64,000 nt of DNA from Alphaproteobacteria bacterium (GTDB lineage Bacteria > Pseudomonadota > Alphaproteobacteria > Rickettsiales > UBA3002). The stretch is taken from the NCBI GenBank assembly GCA_017302575.1, contig JAFLDD010000001.1, positions 1,553,409 through 1,617,408 of the forward strand, in the 5' to 3' direction. The position numbers were made by a program, and so were the translations under genes. The number at the start of each line of letters is the position of its first letter. Within the stretch, counting starts at the first letter, position 1. Of this stretch, positions 9,957 through 19,727 are shown in pieces. The notes under the pieces are model-generated. The model saw only the letters and a program-made list of their open reading frames with translations. It did no database searches and was not told the DNA's origin.

Positions 9957-10844
9957 CTATGCGATGGTATCATTTGCGGATTTCGCGTCACGGCGCGCAT
10001 TCATTAGGGCGCTGGTAACGATGATAGCGGCGCCTACCCACGTATAGATGTCGCTGCTTTCCCCAAAAGCAATATAGGCCAGAATCGAGGTGAAAATTAA
10101 CCGCGAGAAGTCATAGGGGGTCAGGGTCACTATGTCGGCCAGGCTGTAAGCCTTCGCCAAGGACCATTGGGCAACAAAGGCAAAACACGCGATGATGACG
10201 AGATAAAACCATACAGTTAGGCTGGGCCATTGCCAGTAATAAAGGGCGGGCGGCAGAGACCAGATGGACATGAACAGCACCATAAAGAACACAATACGCA
10301 GGGGCGATTCTGTATCAGTAAGGGATTTTATAAGCATGCCCGCAATCGCCCACATGGATGTGGTGAAGAGCACAATGAGCGAGAGGAGCGAAAACTCATC
10401 ACCTGCGGGCCTTAAAATGATGAGAACCCCCGAAAATCCTAGCGCCATCGCCAGCCAGCGCCATGTGTCGGCCTTTTCTTTGAGGAACAGTACGGCAAAA
10501 ATCGTGCTAAAAATGGGCGCGGTAAAGCTTAGTGCGGTGGCATGGGTAAGCGGCAAGGTGGCTATGCAGTAAAACCAGCTTTGCATGCCGACAATACCAA
10601 TCGTAGCGCGCCAGAAATGGGAGCTTAGGCGCTTGGTGCGCACCAGCTTGAAATTGTCTTTGATAACCCAAGGAATAAAGACAATCATGGTGATAAGATT
10701 GCGCAAAAACACCAGCATGGTCGTATGGATGGTTTCCGAGCCCAAACGAATAAATACATTCATGAGCGAGAAACTAGCGCAGGATGTAATCATCAGTGCT
10801 GCAGCAAAGAGATAGGGATGGGTACGAAAAAAGTTGGAGCGCAT
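9957..10844 (-). CDS. EamA/DMT-family transporter
   Basis: A 295-aa membrane protein with ten predicted helices in two EamA repeats (HATALSFTAPIFSTIFAVLF in the first half, VTLTPYDFSRLIFTSILAYI in the second). It belongs to the same superfamily and has the same length as the protein at 4616-5503, but is clearly diverged from it. It is encoded upstream of the secretion ABC gene on the same strand, with 63 bp between them, so cotranscription is possible. Its start is only 24 bp from divergent glnD. Substrate unknown. Confidence 0.88.
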   Translation of the reverse strand: MRSNFFRTHPYLFAAALMITSCASFSLMNVFIRLGSETIHTTMLVFLRNLITMIVFIPWVIKDNFKLVRTKRLSSHFWRATIGIVGMQSWFYCIATLPLTHATALSFTAPIFSTIFAVLFLKEKADTWRWLAMALGFSGVLIILRPAGDEFSLLSLIVLFTTSMWAIAGMLIKSLTDTESPLRIVFFMVLFMSIWSLPPALYYWQWPSLTVWFYLVIIACFAFVAQWSLAKAYSLADIVTLTPYDFSRLIFTSILAYIAFGESSDIYTWVGAAIIVTSALMNARRDAKSANDTIA

Positions 10845-10868
10845 ACGGGTTTCAAGTAAGTTCGCGCC

Positions 10869-13313
10869 ATGAGCGACGCTACTATCACTTCTTACCTATC
10901 TGCACGCACGACTGCCTGCCAGTCTTTTTTAGCGGATAACGACATCCATGCACTATGGCATTCGCTTAGCACGGCCATGGATGGCCTGATTGGCGCACTC
11001 TATGCCACGGCGAAGCCCAAGGGCATGAGCATTATGGCGGTGGGTGGCTATGGTCGTAGCGAGTTACTACCGTTTTCCGATGTGGACGTCATTATTCTGA
11101 CCGATGCACCTGTGCGCGACGCGGATCAGATCATTCAGTGGTTATACCCTTTGTGGAACCTTGGTTTGCAGCTTTCGCATGCGGTCTATACGGTGGAGCA
11201 GGCGGTAGAAGCGGCGCGTCAAGACCACACGATTTGCGCAAGTTTGATGGATTTGCGTTTGGTAGTGGGGGAGCGAAAGTTGGCCACGGCGCTGAAGCGT
11301 TCTCTTAAAGATATTGTCGGCAGTAATATGCTGCAATTCGTTGAAGCCAAACTGAGTGAGCGCGATGCACGCCATGCCAAATACGGTGACTCACGCTTCA
11401 TGCTGGAACCTCACGTGAAAGAAGGTAAGGGCGGCTTACGAGACGTACATACGTTGCAGTGGTTGGTGCGCTATTGTTACCCCGTGGCGCGCCCTAAAGA
11501 CGCCGTGAAGCTAGGGCTGCTTAGCGCTAAAGATTGGGACATGTTCGAAGCGGCGACATTGTTCTTTTCAAGGGTGCGCGCACATTTGCACTTAGCGCGT
11601 GGGCGGGCGGATGAGCGTCTTAGTTTCGATATGCAAATACATATCGCACAAGCACTGGGTTTTGTAGGGGAAACCCCGCAGCAAAAAGCCGAAGCGTTTA
11701 TGTTCCGCTATTTTGATTACACGCGTGAGGTTGGTGCGTTAACCCGTGCTTTATGTGCGCTGCTCGAAGAAGAAAAGAAGCGCAAACCAACCTTGGCGAT
11801 TGGTGCACAACTACGCCATGGTGAAGTGATTGATGGATTTGCCCTTGAAACGGGACGGCTGAACTTTCACCCTGAGCAATCCTTGACGCATGCACCAGCG
11901 CTGGCGATTCGTTTGTTTGCCGTTGCTCAACGTGAAGGGCTGGACGTTCACCCGCAAGCATTGATTGCCCTGCATACGTCTCTGCCCATGTTGCAACAGC
12001 ATTTGCCGAATGATGCAGCATCTTCTGCAGCATTTTTAGAAATTCTGCTCTCCAGCAAAGGTCCTGAAGTCACCTTGCGCAAAATGAATGAGGCGGGCGT
12101 GCTTGGTGCGCTGATTCCTGAGTTCACGGGTATTGTTGGCCAGATGCAGTATGACGGTTACCACACTTACACGGTGGATGAGCATACGATTGTTGCTGTA
12201 GGTAATCTGTTCACCATTGAATCTGGCGCACTTAAAGATGAATTGCCGCTTTCGACGCGTGTGGCCAAAGAAATCGTCGAGCGCCGCGCGCTTTATATCG
12301 GCATGTTATGTCACGACATCGCCAAAGGTATGGGTGGTGGGCACAACATAAAAGGTGAGGCCATGGTTGTGGCACTCGCCCAGCGACTGGGCTTGCGCGC
12401 AGATGAGGCAGAGCTTGCCGCATGGTTGGTGCGTCACCATTTATTGCTCAGCGAAATGGCCTTTAAGCGCGATCTGGATGATCCGCAGACCATTCAAGCG
12501 TTGGTGAATATCATTCAGTCGCCTGAGCGTTTGCGCCTCTTGCTGCTGGTGACGGTAGCGGATATTCGCGCCGTCGGCCCAACGATATATAATGGCTGGA
12601 AAGGCGAATTGTTGCGCCGTGTCTATGAGCGTTGCATTCGGGCGATGGGGGTAAGCCTGACGTCGCTGAGCAGTCAGGATACGGGCACGCAGCACGAAGC
12701 CATGATTGCTGCATTTAATGGCACACCACATTTAGAAGTGACCACCGATACTTTCCGCGACATTACGCTGGTGACCTGTTGTGTCGCCTATCAGAAAAAT
12801 GCTTTTCGAGTATTGGCGGGCGTGATGGCACTGATGGGCGCGAGTATTGTTTCAGCGAAAATACACGCCATTAAAGCAGGCGTACTGCTTGCTGAATTTG
12901 GCATTCAAGATATGCAAAGCCACGCTTTCACAGAAGCGGAACGCTTAGAGCGCTTGCCTGAGCTGGTAGTGCAGGCGCTACAAGGTACGCTGGATTTTGC
13001 CACCGAACTACCGCGCCGAAGCGTGGTGCGTACAGGGCGTAAGATTAGCGTAACGGCCGCCGTCTATATGGATGATAATGTCAGCCACGATGCAACGATT
13101 CTGGAGGTGAATGCACAAGACAGGCTGGGCCTTTTGTATGACATTCTGGGTGCATTGGAAGAGGAACAGCTTCAAATTGTCACGGCGCATATTGCAACGT
13201 ATGGCCAAAAAGCGGTGGATGTGTTTTATATCAAGGATGCCTATGGGTTAAAGCTCGATCACCCCGCCAAGAAAACGCAGGTGGTGGAGCATATCATGAG
13301 TGTGGTTGCATGA
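10869..13313 (+). CDS. glnD: Bifunctional [protein-PII] uridylyltransferase / uridylyl-removing enzyme
   Basis: Glutamine sensor that uridylylates PII proteins when nitrogen is scarce and removes UMP when glutamine is high. The 814-aa protein has the nucleotidyltransferase motif GGYGRSELLPFSDVDV at residues 59-74, an HD hydrolase domain with HDIAKG around residue 482, and two C-terminal ACT domains (about 630-700 and 735-810, the latter starting LEVNAQDRLGLLYDI). It is somewhat shorter than the enterobacterial enzyme of about 890 aa, with all domains present. Its stop overlaps the start of the next gene (ATGA). Confidence 0.95.
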   Translation: MSDATITSYLSARTTACQSFLADNDIHALWHSLSTAMDGLIGALYATAKPKGMSIMAVGGYGRSELLPFSDVDVIILTDAPVRDADQIIQWLYPLWNLGLQLSHAVYTVEQAVEAARQDHTICASLMDLRLVVGERKLATALKRSLKDIVGSNMLQFVEAKLSERDARHAKYGDSRFMLEPHVKEGKGGLRDVHTLQWLVRYCYPVARPKDAVKLGLLSAKDWDMFEAATLFFSRVRAHLHLARGRADERLSFDMQIHIAQALGFVGETPQQKAEAFMFRYFDYTREVGALTRALCALLEEEKKRKPTLAIGAQLRHGEVIDGFALETGRLNFHPEQSLTHAPALAIRLFAVAQREGLDVHPQALIALHTSLPMLQQHLPNDAASSAAFLEILLSSKGPEVTLRKMNEAGVLGALIPEFTGIVGQMQYDGYHTYTVDEHTIVAVGNLFTIESGALKDELPLSTRVAKEIVERRALYIGMLCHDIAKGMGGGHNIKGEAMVVALAQRLGLRADEAELAAWLVRHHLLLSEMAFKRDLDDPQTIQALVNIIQSPERLRLLLLVTVADIRAVGPTIYNGWKGELLRRVYERCIRAMGVSLTSLSSQDTGTQHEAMIAAFNGTPHLEVTTDTFRDITLVTCCVAYQKNAFRVLAGVMALMGASIVSAKIHAIKAGVLLAEFGIQDMQSHAFTEAERLERLPELVVQALQGTLDFATELPRRSVVRTGRKISVTAAVYMDDNVSHDATILEVNAQDRLGLLYDILGALEEEQLQIVTAHIATYGQKAVDVFYIKDAYGLKLDHPAKKTQVVEHIMSVVA

Positions 13314-14494
13314 AATGGTTTGAAGAGCCTGGACTTGCTAAGCTGACTGCTGCGATAGAGGCGTCGGGCGGCTCGCTGCGTCTGGTGGGTGGGTGCGTGC
13401 GCGACTATGTCATGGGGCGTAGTGCAAAGGAGCTTGATGCAGCAACTACGCTTACTCCAGACGTTATGAGCAAGGTAGCACAGGCTGCTGGGTTTAAGGT
13501 CATTCCTACTGGTATTGATCACGGCACGGTGACGATCGTGCTGCCCGAACGTACGCTTGAAGTCACCACCTTGCGTAAAGACACAGCCTGTGATGGTCGC
13601 CATGCAGAGGTTGCCTATACGAATAGTTGGGAAGAAGATGCCGCGCGTCGTGATTTCACCATCAATGCGTTGTACATGGACAAGCAGGGCACGATTTATG
13701 ATTACCATCATGGTAAACAGGATATTGCTACACACAGTGTACGATTCATTGGTGATGCGAGTCAGCGCATCGAAGAAGATGGTTTGCGCATCTTACGCTT
13801 CTATCGTTTTCTAGCAACGCATGGCAAAGCCTCTGTTGATGCTGATGCACAAGAAGCCTGTATCGCTAAGCGTGCTATGCTTGCGGCACTTTCAGGCGAA
13901 CGAATTGCACAAGAGATGCGTAAACTACTTACGGCGGCCAATCCGCTCTATAGCTTGGAGCAGATGCATGCTGCAGAAATTGATACGCTGGTAACCCATG
14001 CTTCATTCCAGCTTGCCTCCATGCCGTTGTTGATGGCGTGTGAGCAGCGCGAACATCTCGCACCTGATTGGGCTGTGCGCTTGCTTGCCATCATCGATGT
14101 GTCGAGCGCCCAGCGCGTGACGGAGTATGTAAGTGCGCGATGGAAACTCAGCAATAAGGACGCCGATGCGCTTAGGTTGCTTGCAGCATCTATCTTGCTT
14201 AGTGATGAGGACGCGCCGATAGCGCATAAGCGTTACCTGCGGGTACATGGCCGCGCGGCGTATATTCGATTGCTCATGCTATCAGCAGCACATGGGTTGC
14301 TGAGCCGTCTTGACCCTTGGCTTACGCTGGCGAATACGTGGGTTGTTCCTGAATTTCCCGTGACTTCCAAAGCGCTGATGGATTTGGGCTATCAGGGTAA
14401 AGCGTTGGGCGATGCGCTGAGGCAGTTGGAGCAAGCTTGGGAAGCAAGTGAGTATATGCTTGACGCTGAGGCTTTACTAAAAACGATCGCCTGA
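13310..14494 (+). CDS. cca: CCA tRNA nucleotidyltransferase / poly(A) polymerase family
   Basis: Class II nucleotidyltransferase (394 aa) that adds or repairs the CCA end of tRNAs. The head domain has LVGGCVRD at residues 25-32 and the RRDFTINALYMD block around 111-122, followed by the neck motif RIEEDGLRILRFYRF. The metal-binding pair after GGCVRD is normally D-x-D, but here it reads KELDAATT, so the first acid is Glu41 rather than Asp (Asp43 is kept). It overlaps the glnD stop by 4 bp, and its end is 10 bp from the opposing phoB stop. Poly(A) polymerase activity is an alternative I cannot exclude. Confidence 0.88.
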   Translation: MKWFEEPGLAKLTAAIEASGGSLRLVGGCVRDYVMGRSAKELDAATTLTPDVMSKVAQAAGFKVIPTGIDHGTVTIVLPERTLEVTTLRKDTACDGRHAEVAYTNSWEEDAARRDFTINALYMDKQGTIYDYHHGKQDIATHSVRFIGDASQRIEEDGLRILRFYRFLATHGKASVDADAQEACIAKRAMLAALSGERIAQEMRKLLTAANPLYSLEQMHAAEIDTLVTHASFQLASMPLLMACEQREHLAPDWAVRLLAIIDVSSAQRVTEYVSARWKLSNKDADALRLLAASILLSDEDAPIAHKRYLRVHGRAAYIRLLMLSAAHGLLSRLDPWLTLANTWVVPEFPVTSKALMDLGYQGKALGDALRQLEQAWEASEYMLDAEALLKTIA

Positions 14495-14504
14495 CGGGCT
14501 ACGT

Positions 14505-15257
14505 CTATTCTTCGGCTTCTTCGTTATCAGGGTTAACGTAGTTCACGCCGCCTGGATTTTCCTCAAGCGCATAGCCTGCTGAGCGGACCGTGCGGATCAA
14601 ATCAGGCTGTTTGCCATCATAATTGAGGGCTTTACGCAGACGGCGAATATGTACGTCTACGGTGCGAAGTTCGACGTAAATATCATGACCCCATACGCTA
14701 TCGAGCAATTGCTCGCGCGCGAATACGCGGCCTGGGTGCTCCATTAAATGTCTGAGCAGGCCGAATTCGGTCGGTGATAAATGCACGTCTTTACCGTCAC
14801 GGGTCACCTTGTGCGAGGAGAGGTCCATGATGATTTGTGAGAATTCGAGTATTTTTTCGCTCAGTGATGGGCGGATGCGGCGAAATACTGCGTTGATGCG
14901 CGCAATCAGCTCTGGTGGCGAGAAAGGTTTTACCATGTAGTCGTCGGCACCTGAATCGAGGCCGCGAATACGGTCGCCTTCTTCACCGCGCGCAGAAAGC
15001 ATGATGATAGGCGTATTTTTAACGTCCTGATTCCAGCGAATATGTTTACAAACCTCAACACCTGTCATGCCTGGAAGCATCCAGTCGAGAACGATGATGT
15101 CGGGCTTATGTTCTTTTACCAAGGTCACAGCCTCTTCGCCGTCGCCGGTGGAGATGACTTGGAATCCCTCTTTTTCGAGGTTGTAGCGTAGCAGGGTGAC
15201 AATCGCCACCTCGTCTTCAACGATGAGTACTTTGGTTTTATTCGTTGCGTTCGCCAT
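14505..15257 (-). CDS. phoB: PhoB-like OmpR-family response regulator
   Basis: DNA-binding response regulator of 250 aa. I use the ATG at 15257 because AAGGGGTG lies six bases upstream; a longer TTG reading adds 18 atypical residues. The receiver domain has acidic residues Glu14/Asp15, phospho-acceptor Asp58 in IVLDWMLPG, Ser88 and Lys110. The winged-helix domain has SPTEFGLLRHLMEHPGRVFA and ELRTVDVHIRRLRKAL, very close to PhoB, which activates phosphate-starvation genes. No PhoR kinase or pst genes are adjacent, so the PhoB name rests on sequence only. Confidence 0.88.
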   Translation of the reverse strand: MANATNKTKVLIVEDEVAIVTLLRYNLEKEGFQVISTGDGEEAVTLVKEHKPDIIVLDWMLPGMTGVEVCKHIRWNQDVKNTPIIMLSARGEEGDRIRGLDSGADDYMVKPFSPPELIARINAVFRRIRPSLSEKILEFSQIIMDLSSHKVTRDGKDVHLSPTEFGLLRHLMEHPGRVFAREQLLDSVWGHDIYVELRTVDVHIRRLRKALNYDGKQPDLIRTVRSAGYALEENPGGVNYVNPDNEEAEE

Positions 15258-15374
15258 AACACCCCTTTTTATTTTGCCTGCCGAGCCTAATTCTTCTTGC
15301 TGACACGTCAATGAATTTTGCGTATCGTGAGGAGGTTATAGCCCGAAAACCTTAAACATTGGTTAATCCGCCAC

Positions 15375-15935
15375 ATGCCCGCACGTTCACTGACCGCTAG
15401 CCAGCGCTTTATCCTTGATTTGGGGCCGCTCGCGGTTTTCTTCATTGGCTATCGCTTCGGGGATCTGATGCTGGCGACAGCATCGCTGATTTTCGCTACG
15501 TTACTGAGTCTTGCGATTACCTATCTGGTAGAAAAACGCGTGGCCCTTGCACCGCTTGTTTCAGGATCGATGGTGGCGGTGTTTGGTGGTCTGACCTTGC
15601 TGCTCAATGACCCGCTTTTCATTAAAATGAAACCCACACTGGTGAATTGCCTCTTCGCGCTGGTATTATTAGTGGGCGCTTATGGGTTCAAGCGCGGGCT
15701 GCTCAAATACCTGCTTGAAATGGCATTTAGCATTACCGACGAAGGTTGGCGCGTATTGTCGGCGCGGTGGGGTTTTTTCTTTCTATTTTTGGCGCTTCTC
15801 AACGAAATGATCTGGCGAAATTTCAGCACGGATTTTTGGGTGAGCTTCAAAGTATTTGGAATGTTCACTATCACCATTCTCTTCGCTGCGAGCCAGTATA
15901 AGTTGGTGCAGCGTTATGCTGTAAAGGCCGAATAG
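15375..15935 (+). CDS. yciB: Inner membrane-spanning protein YciB (septation protein A family)
   Basis: A 186-aa integral membrane protein with about five helices. The YciB/IspA-family hallmark KMKPTLVNCLFALVLL lies around residues 84-99, and a downstream block contains LNEMIWRNFSTDFWVSFK. The family is linked to cell-envelope integrity and septum formation, with no defined enzymatic role. It is divergent from phoB, with the 117 bp between them carrying both starts. Length is typical. Confidence 0.9.
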   Translation: MPARSLTASQRFILDLGPLAVFFIGYRFGDLMLATASLIFATLLSLAITYLVEKRVALAPLVSGSMVAVFGGLTLLLNDPLFIKMKPTLVNCLFALVLLVGAYGFKRGLLKYLLEMAFSITDEGWRVLSARWGFFFLFLALLNEMIWRNFSTDFWVSFKVFGMFTITILFAASQYKLVQRYAVKAE

Positions 15936-16010
15936 CCCTGTATTTGACCGGTAAAAACGCCGATTTTTGTCTCGTCAAGCCCCTCCCAAGTTACTGTAAA
16001 TAGCCAAAAA

Positions 16011-16029
16011 AGTGAGGAAATACCTCACT
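16011..16029 (-). terminator. Hairpin with U-tract on the minus strand
   Basis: AGTGAGG at 16011-16017 pairs perfectly with CCTCACT at 16023-16029 across a five-base loop. Read leftward, the stem is followed by six T residues (the A-run at 16005-16010), the form of an intrinsic terminator. No leftward gene ends here, so it may block antisense transcripts coming from the orphan gene to the right, or be a protein-binding palindrome. Confidence 0.4.
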
Positions 16030-16104
16030 CTTCACAAAAGCTTCACACACATAAATCCCCGCGAATGTTATCGTAGGACAGTAAATAGTACATTGGGGAT
16101 AATT

Positions 16105-18453
16105 ATGAGCGCAATTGCAACAGCTGGAGATGGTTTTGAGAAGATGGTGCAGCTAATTCGAGCAGCAACCAATCTAGAACATGCGTCTCATGCAGTTTCA
16201 CGTAACACTGAAATTTTCCAGAATTTGACGACTCAATCTCAGCGCATTACAAAAGCTATTCTTGAAAATGATTATCAAGCGCTACAGGAAATAAAAAGCG
16301 GTAAACTGTTTGGCGATTTGCGTACTAGCGTATCCGCTAATGCAAAAGGTAAAGATAGAGAGAATCTTTTAAGCGCTTTGGACGCGCTTGAATCGCAGGT
16401 TGCTGAAGCTCTTAAACTACGAGTCAAGAGCTTAGATCCGCTTGAGGTCCCTGATAGTTTGAAGCCGATTGCTGCGCTTTTAGAAAAGAGTGAAATTAGC
16501 GCACTTCAACTTGAAAATTTTATTTTGAGATTTGAGAAAGCTACCAGTTTGGTTGGTAAGAATGGTGTAAAGCCATTGGATGATTTGATGGCGCTTAGAA
16601 AGGGGCTTGTACAATTAAAAGACAGGCTTTCTAAAGACATCAAAATTACGAAAGTTGAAGGCGCTACTGCATTAGTGACGAAAGAATCGGCAATTGCACA
16701 AATTGAAACGGTTATTTCAACTCTAGACAAAGATGCTGCAAGAGTCATTACAACACAGCGTTCTAAATTCAATCAAAGATTAACTGCTGCAAAGCAGCCT
16801 GCCGATCTTGTGGCTTTGGCAGATGATATACGTGCGTATATCACAAAAATTGAAAAAGCAGAACTAGAGGTTCCTGCAGAATTAAGCACGCTGCTTACAA
16901 CTACGACCCAAAAAGTACGTACTTTGCATGAAGATGCTGTGGCCGCTGCAGGCGCATTCAGACAAACAGGGAAGCAAGAGAGCGTGCTTGGGACCTTGCT
17001 TTCGTTCCAAAAAGCAAAAGGGCAAATTATCGATGCAAAACAGATCACAGATATTCTTTCTAGAACGGATCTGACAGCATATATTAACAAAGTTTCAAAA
17101 TTCCGCACTGACACGACATCACAGCAGGTGATGAACGGAGTGAGCGGCCTGTTGGGTGTGAAAAAGGTTCTCACAGAGCTTAGGGCAGTTGCTAAAAGCG
17201 GCGCTAGAGACGTACTCGATAGACATTTAAAAGATGTTGATGTTGCCTTGGAGGCATTAACACCTAAGGCATTGGCTAAACTAAAGGAACCTGTGACTAT
17301 TTCACATGCTCGTGCTGAGCTTAAATTACCAGAAGGCCCTCTTTCTGAAACGATAATTCGGACTAAAGTTAATGAGATGGAGAGGTCCATCACTGGGATT
17401 GTTGGTCGATTGAAGGGTGCGGGTGCCTCAGCTGATGTCTGCAGCCAGTATGATGCCGCACTTAGGGCAAGAGTCAGCGATCTCTCTTTAGCTGCACATC
17501 AACAAATCTCAAGCCAATCCTCCGTTACTAAAGTAGCAGATACGCTTGCACCCAAGAAAGCCCATTTTGCCGGCGTTGTTTCAACCATACGCGGCGACGG
17601 TGGCGAAAAAGTTACCAAGGTTATCAAGTCGATCGAAGGCAGCATGAAAGATCTGGCAAACAAGATCCGTATTGCGGGCGGCTTGTCGATGGTTGCGCAA
17701 GGTAAAATTGCTGGCACCTTAAGTCAGATAACGCGACATATCGATGATATGCCAGATGCGATGGTTCGCTATGCCACGAAGAGAGACCTTAACCCGAGAA
17801 AATGGCAAGAGCATTTCCATAAGCTTTCTGACTACGCAGATTTTGCTTATGGCCATGACGCAAAAAGCGGCAAAGGAATCGTGGATTTGCTTGATGACGT
17901 CGCTGCTACGCCCAGTGAGAAGATAGCATTTGCACCGCTTCTTAGGAAAGTGGAAGCATTTTATGAGCAAAGAGAAATGTCGCCAGCAGCAATGCCAGAT
18001 CCTGATACACTTGAAGCCATGAAGACAATTGCTGGAAGACTTAATACGCAAGAAAAAGTTCTGACAAGTAAGATGCAGGATAAATTTAAGTCCATCCAAG
18101 ACGGTGTAGCGCATGTGCAAGAGCTTTCAAAAGCTAAGCGCTATGAGTCAATTGCTACAAGCATGGATGTTGCAAAACTCGAAGATTTGGGTGAATCTCT
18201 CACTCGCCTGAATCAACATGGCATTATGAAGGTCGACCCCAAAGATCTTACTAGTCCGATGGGCGCGATAAAGCATTTAACAGATGATGTAACCAAAGCT
18301 AACGTTATGGTGCGGGATGGTGTTATGCCTGAGCGTCTTTCGAAGCGCGTGCGTGGTCTGGCTGGTGCGATTGCTGATGCTCCATATCAGAAGCGTTTGG
18401 CAGAGGAAGCGGCGCGAGCTGCAAAGTCAGTTGACCAAGGTGCTAGCGTCTAG
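16105..18453 (+). CDS. Large orphan helical/coiled-coil protein, function unknown
   Basis: A 782-aa protein I do not recognise. The start is the ATG at 16105 after a GGGGAT site; an upstream in-frame ATG at 16012 would run through the hairpin and lacks a ribosome site. It is rich in Ala, Lys, Leu, Ser and Asp, nearly all predicted helix with many short heptad-like stretches (VSKFRTDTTSQQVMNGVSGL region, residues about 330-350). It has no signal peptide, no membrane segment, a single cysteine and no catalytic motif. Codons in the first two thirds favour A/T-ending forms more than the neighbours do. It sits alone between yciB and purD, converging on purD with a shared CTAG stop. A structural, cytoskeletal or translocated role is possible but unsupported. 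Confidence 0.8.
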   Translation: MSAIATAGDGFEKMVQLIRAATNLEHASHAVSRNTEIFQNLTTQSQRITKAILENDYQALQEIKSGKLFGDLRTSVSANAKGKDRENLLSALDALESQVAEALKLRVKSLDPLEVPDSLKPIAALLEKSEISALQLENFILRFEKATSLVGKNGVKPLDDLMALRKGLVQLKDRLSKDIKITKVEGATALVTKESAIAQIETVISTLDKDAARVITTQRSKFNQRLTAAKQPADLVALADDIRAYITKIEKAELEVPAELSTLLTTTTQKVRTLHEDAVAAAGAFRQTGKQESVLGTLLSFQKAKGQIIDAKQITDILSRTDLTAYINKVSKFRTDTTSQQVMNGVSGLLGVKKVLTELRAVAKSGARDVLDRHLKDVDVALEALTPKALAKLKEPVTISHARAELKLPEGPLSETIIRTKVNEMERSITGIVGRLKGAGASADVCSQYDAALRARVSDLSLAAHQQISSQSSVTKVADTLAPKKAHFAGVVSTIRGDGGEKVTKVIKSIEGSMKDLANKIRIAGGLSMVAQGKIAGTLSQITRHIDDMPDAMVRYATKRDLNPRKWQEHFHKLSDYADFAYGHDAKSGKGIVDLLDDVAATPSEKIAFAPLLRKVEAFYEQREMSPAAMPDPDTLEAMKTIAGRLNTQEKVLTSKMQDKFKSIQDGVAHVQELSKAKRYESIATSMDVAKLEDLGESLTRLNQHGIMKVDPKDLTSPMGAIKHLTDDVTKANVMVRDGVMPERLSKRVRGLAGAIADAPYQKRLAEEAARAAKSVDQGASV

Positions 18454-19694
18454 CTTAATGCCCGCCAACCGATATCGCGGCGGCAGAAACCTTCTGGCCA
18501 ATCGATAGCATCGACTGCTTTATAGGCTTTATCGAACGCTTCTTTGAGTGTTGGGGCAGTCGCCACCACATTCAATACGCGCCCACCATTCGCGACGATA
18601 TTACCATCTTTTTCGGCGGTGCCTGCATGCAAAATATCGGCGTGCTTTGCCGCAGCATCGAGATTGCGAATCACCGTGCCTTTGAGTGGTGTCGCGGGGT
18701 AGCCTTTTGCGGCCATGACTACGCAAAGCGCTGAAACCGCATCGAACGAAAGATACTGTGTATCGAGATTGCCCACCGCGCAGCTATGCAGCAATTTCGC
18801 AGCATCCCCATTAAAGCGTGCGAACATGACTTGCGTTTCGGGGTCACCAAATCGGCAATTAAACTCGATGAGTTTGGGGCCTTTCGTGGTAATCATGATA
18901 CCCGCGAATAGCACGCCGATATAGGGGATTCCTTCACTTGCCAGCCCTTCGATTGCAGGGGTGATGATGTTCTCCATCACTTCTTTTTCAATAGCGGGGG
19001 TGGAGCACGGCGCAGGCGAATAAGTGCCCATGCCGCCCGTGTTGGGACCCGTGTCACCATCACCGACGCGTTTATGGTCTTGCGCGCTGGCGAATAGCAC
19101 GGCGCGTTTACCGTCGCTCAATGCGAATACGCTGGTTTCTTCACCCACCAAACATTCCTCCAGCACGACGGTGCTGCCTGCATCGCCAAAGGCGCCTGCA
19201 AAGCAATCTTCAATCGCGGCGGCGGCTTCTTGTTCCGTCATCGCTACGGTCACGCCTTTGCCTGCGGCCAAGCCGTCGGCCTTAACGACAATCGGTGCAC
19301 CTTGCTGCTTCAGATAGGCGAGGGCTTCTTCCTTGCTGGTGCAGGTTTTATAGGCGGCGGTTGGCAGGTTATATTTGTCGCAAAGTTTTTTGGTGAAGTC
19401 TTTCGAGGCTTCCACCTGTGCGCCTGCTTTGCTGGGGCCGAAGGTGGCGATGCCTGCGGCACGCAATTCATCCGCCAGACCTTCTACCAAAGGTGCTTCG
19501 GGGCCGACGATGACAAGGTCAATGGATTCTGTTTTGCAGTAGTTTACTGCACCGTCGATGCTGACGCATGGCACGTCATTTTTAATGCCTGCATTGCCCG
19601 GAGAGCAGATGACGTGGGGTTTCGAAGGGCTCCTGAGCAGCGCCTTGATAATGGCGTGTTCACGACCGCCAGAACCGATGACCAAAATTTTCAT
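18450..19694 (-). CDS. purD: Phosphoribosylamine-glycine ligase (GARS)
   Basis: ATP-dependent joining of glycine to phosphoribosylamine, the second step of purine synthesis. The ATG at 19694 gives 414 aa starting MKILVIGSGGREHAI, the family's usual N-terminus; an upstream start adds six residues but the ribosome site GGGGAT fits the shorter form. The ATP-grasp core is visible with VVKADGLAAGKGVTVA, HKRVGDGDTGPNTGGMGTYS and FNCRFGDPETQ. The stop TAG overlaps the opposing orphan's TAG in the palindrome CTAG at 18450-18453. Divergent from xseA by 33 bp. Confidence 0.95.
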   Translation of the reverse strand: MKILVIGSGGREHAIIKALLRSPSKPHVICSPGNAGIKNDVPCVSIDGAVNYCKTESIDLVIVGPEAPLVEGLADELRAAGIATFGPSKAGAQVEASKDFTKKLCDKYNLPTAAYKTCTSKEEALAYLKQQGAPIVVKADGLAAGKGVTVAMTEQEAAAAIEDCFAGAFGDAGSTVVLEECLVGEETSVFALSDGKRAVLFASAQDHKRVGDGDTGPNTGGMGTYSPAPCSTPAIEKEVMENIITPAIEGLASEGIPYIGVLFAGIMITTKGPKLIEFNCRFGDPETQVMFARFNGDAAKLLHSCAVGNLDTQYLSFDAVSALCVVMAAKGYPATPLKGTVIRNLDAAAKHADILHAGTAEKDGNIVANGGRVLNVVATAPTLKEAFDKAYKAVDAIDWPEGFCRRDIGWRALS

Positions 19695-19727
19695 AGGAAT
19701 CCCCGAATTCACTGCTAGTGTTTAGAC

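Noticed and set aside
16773..17393. A 206-aa minus-strand frame inside the 782-aa orphan
   Set aside because: No start signal, unusual Ser/Thr/Val composition typical of an antisense shadow, and the plus-strand gene has a ribosome site and a start that fits.
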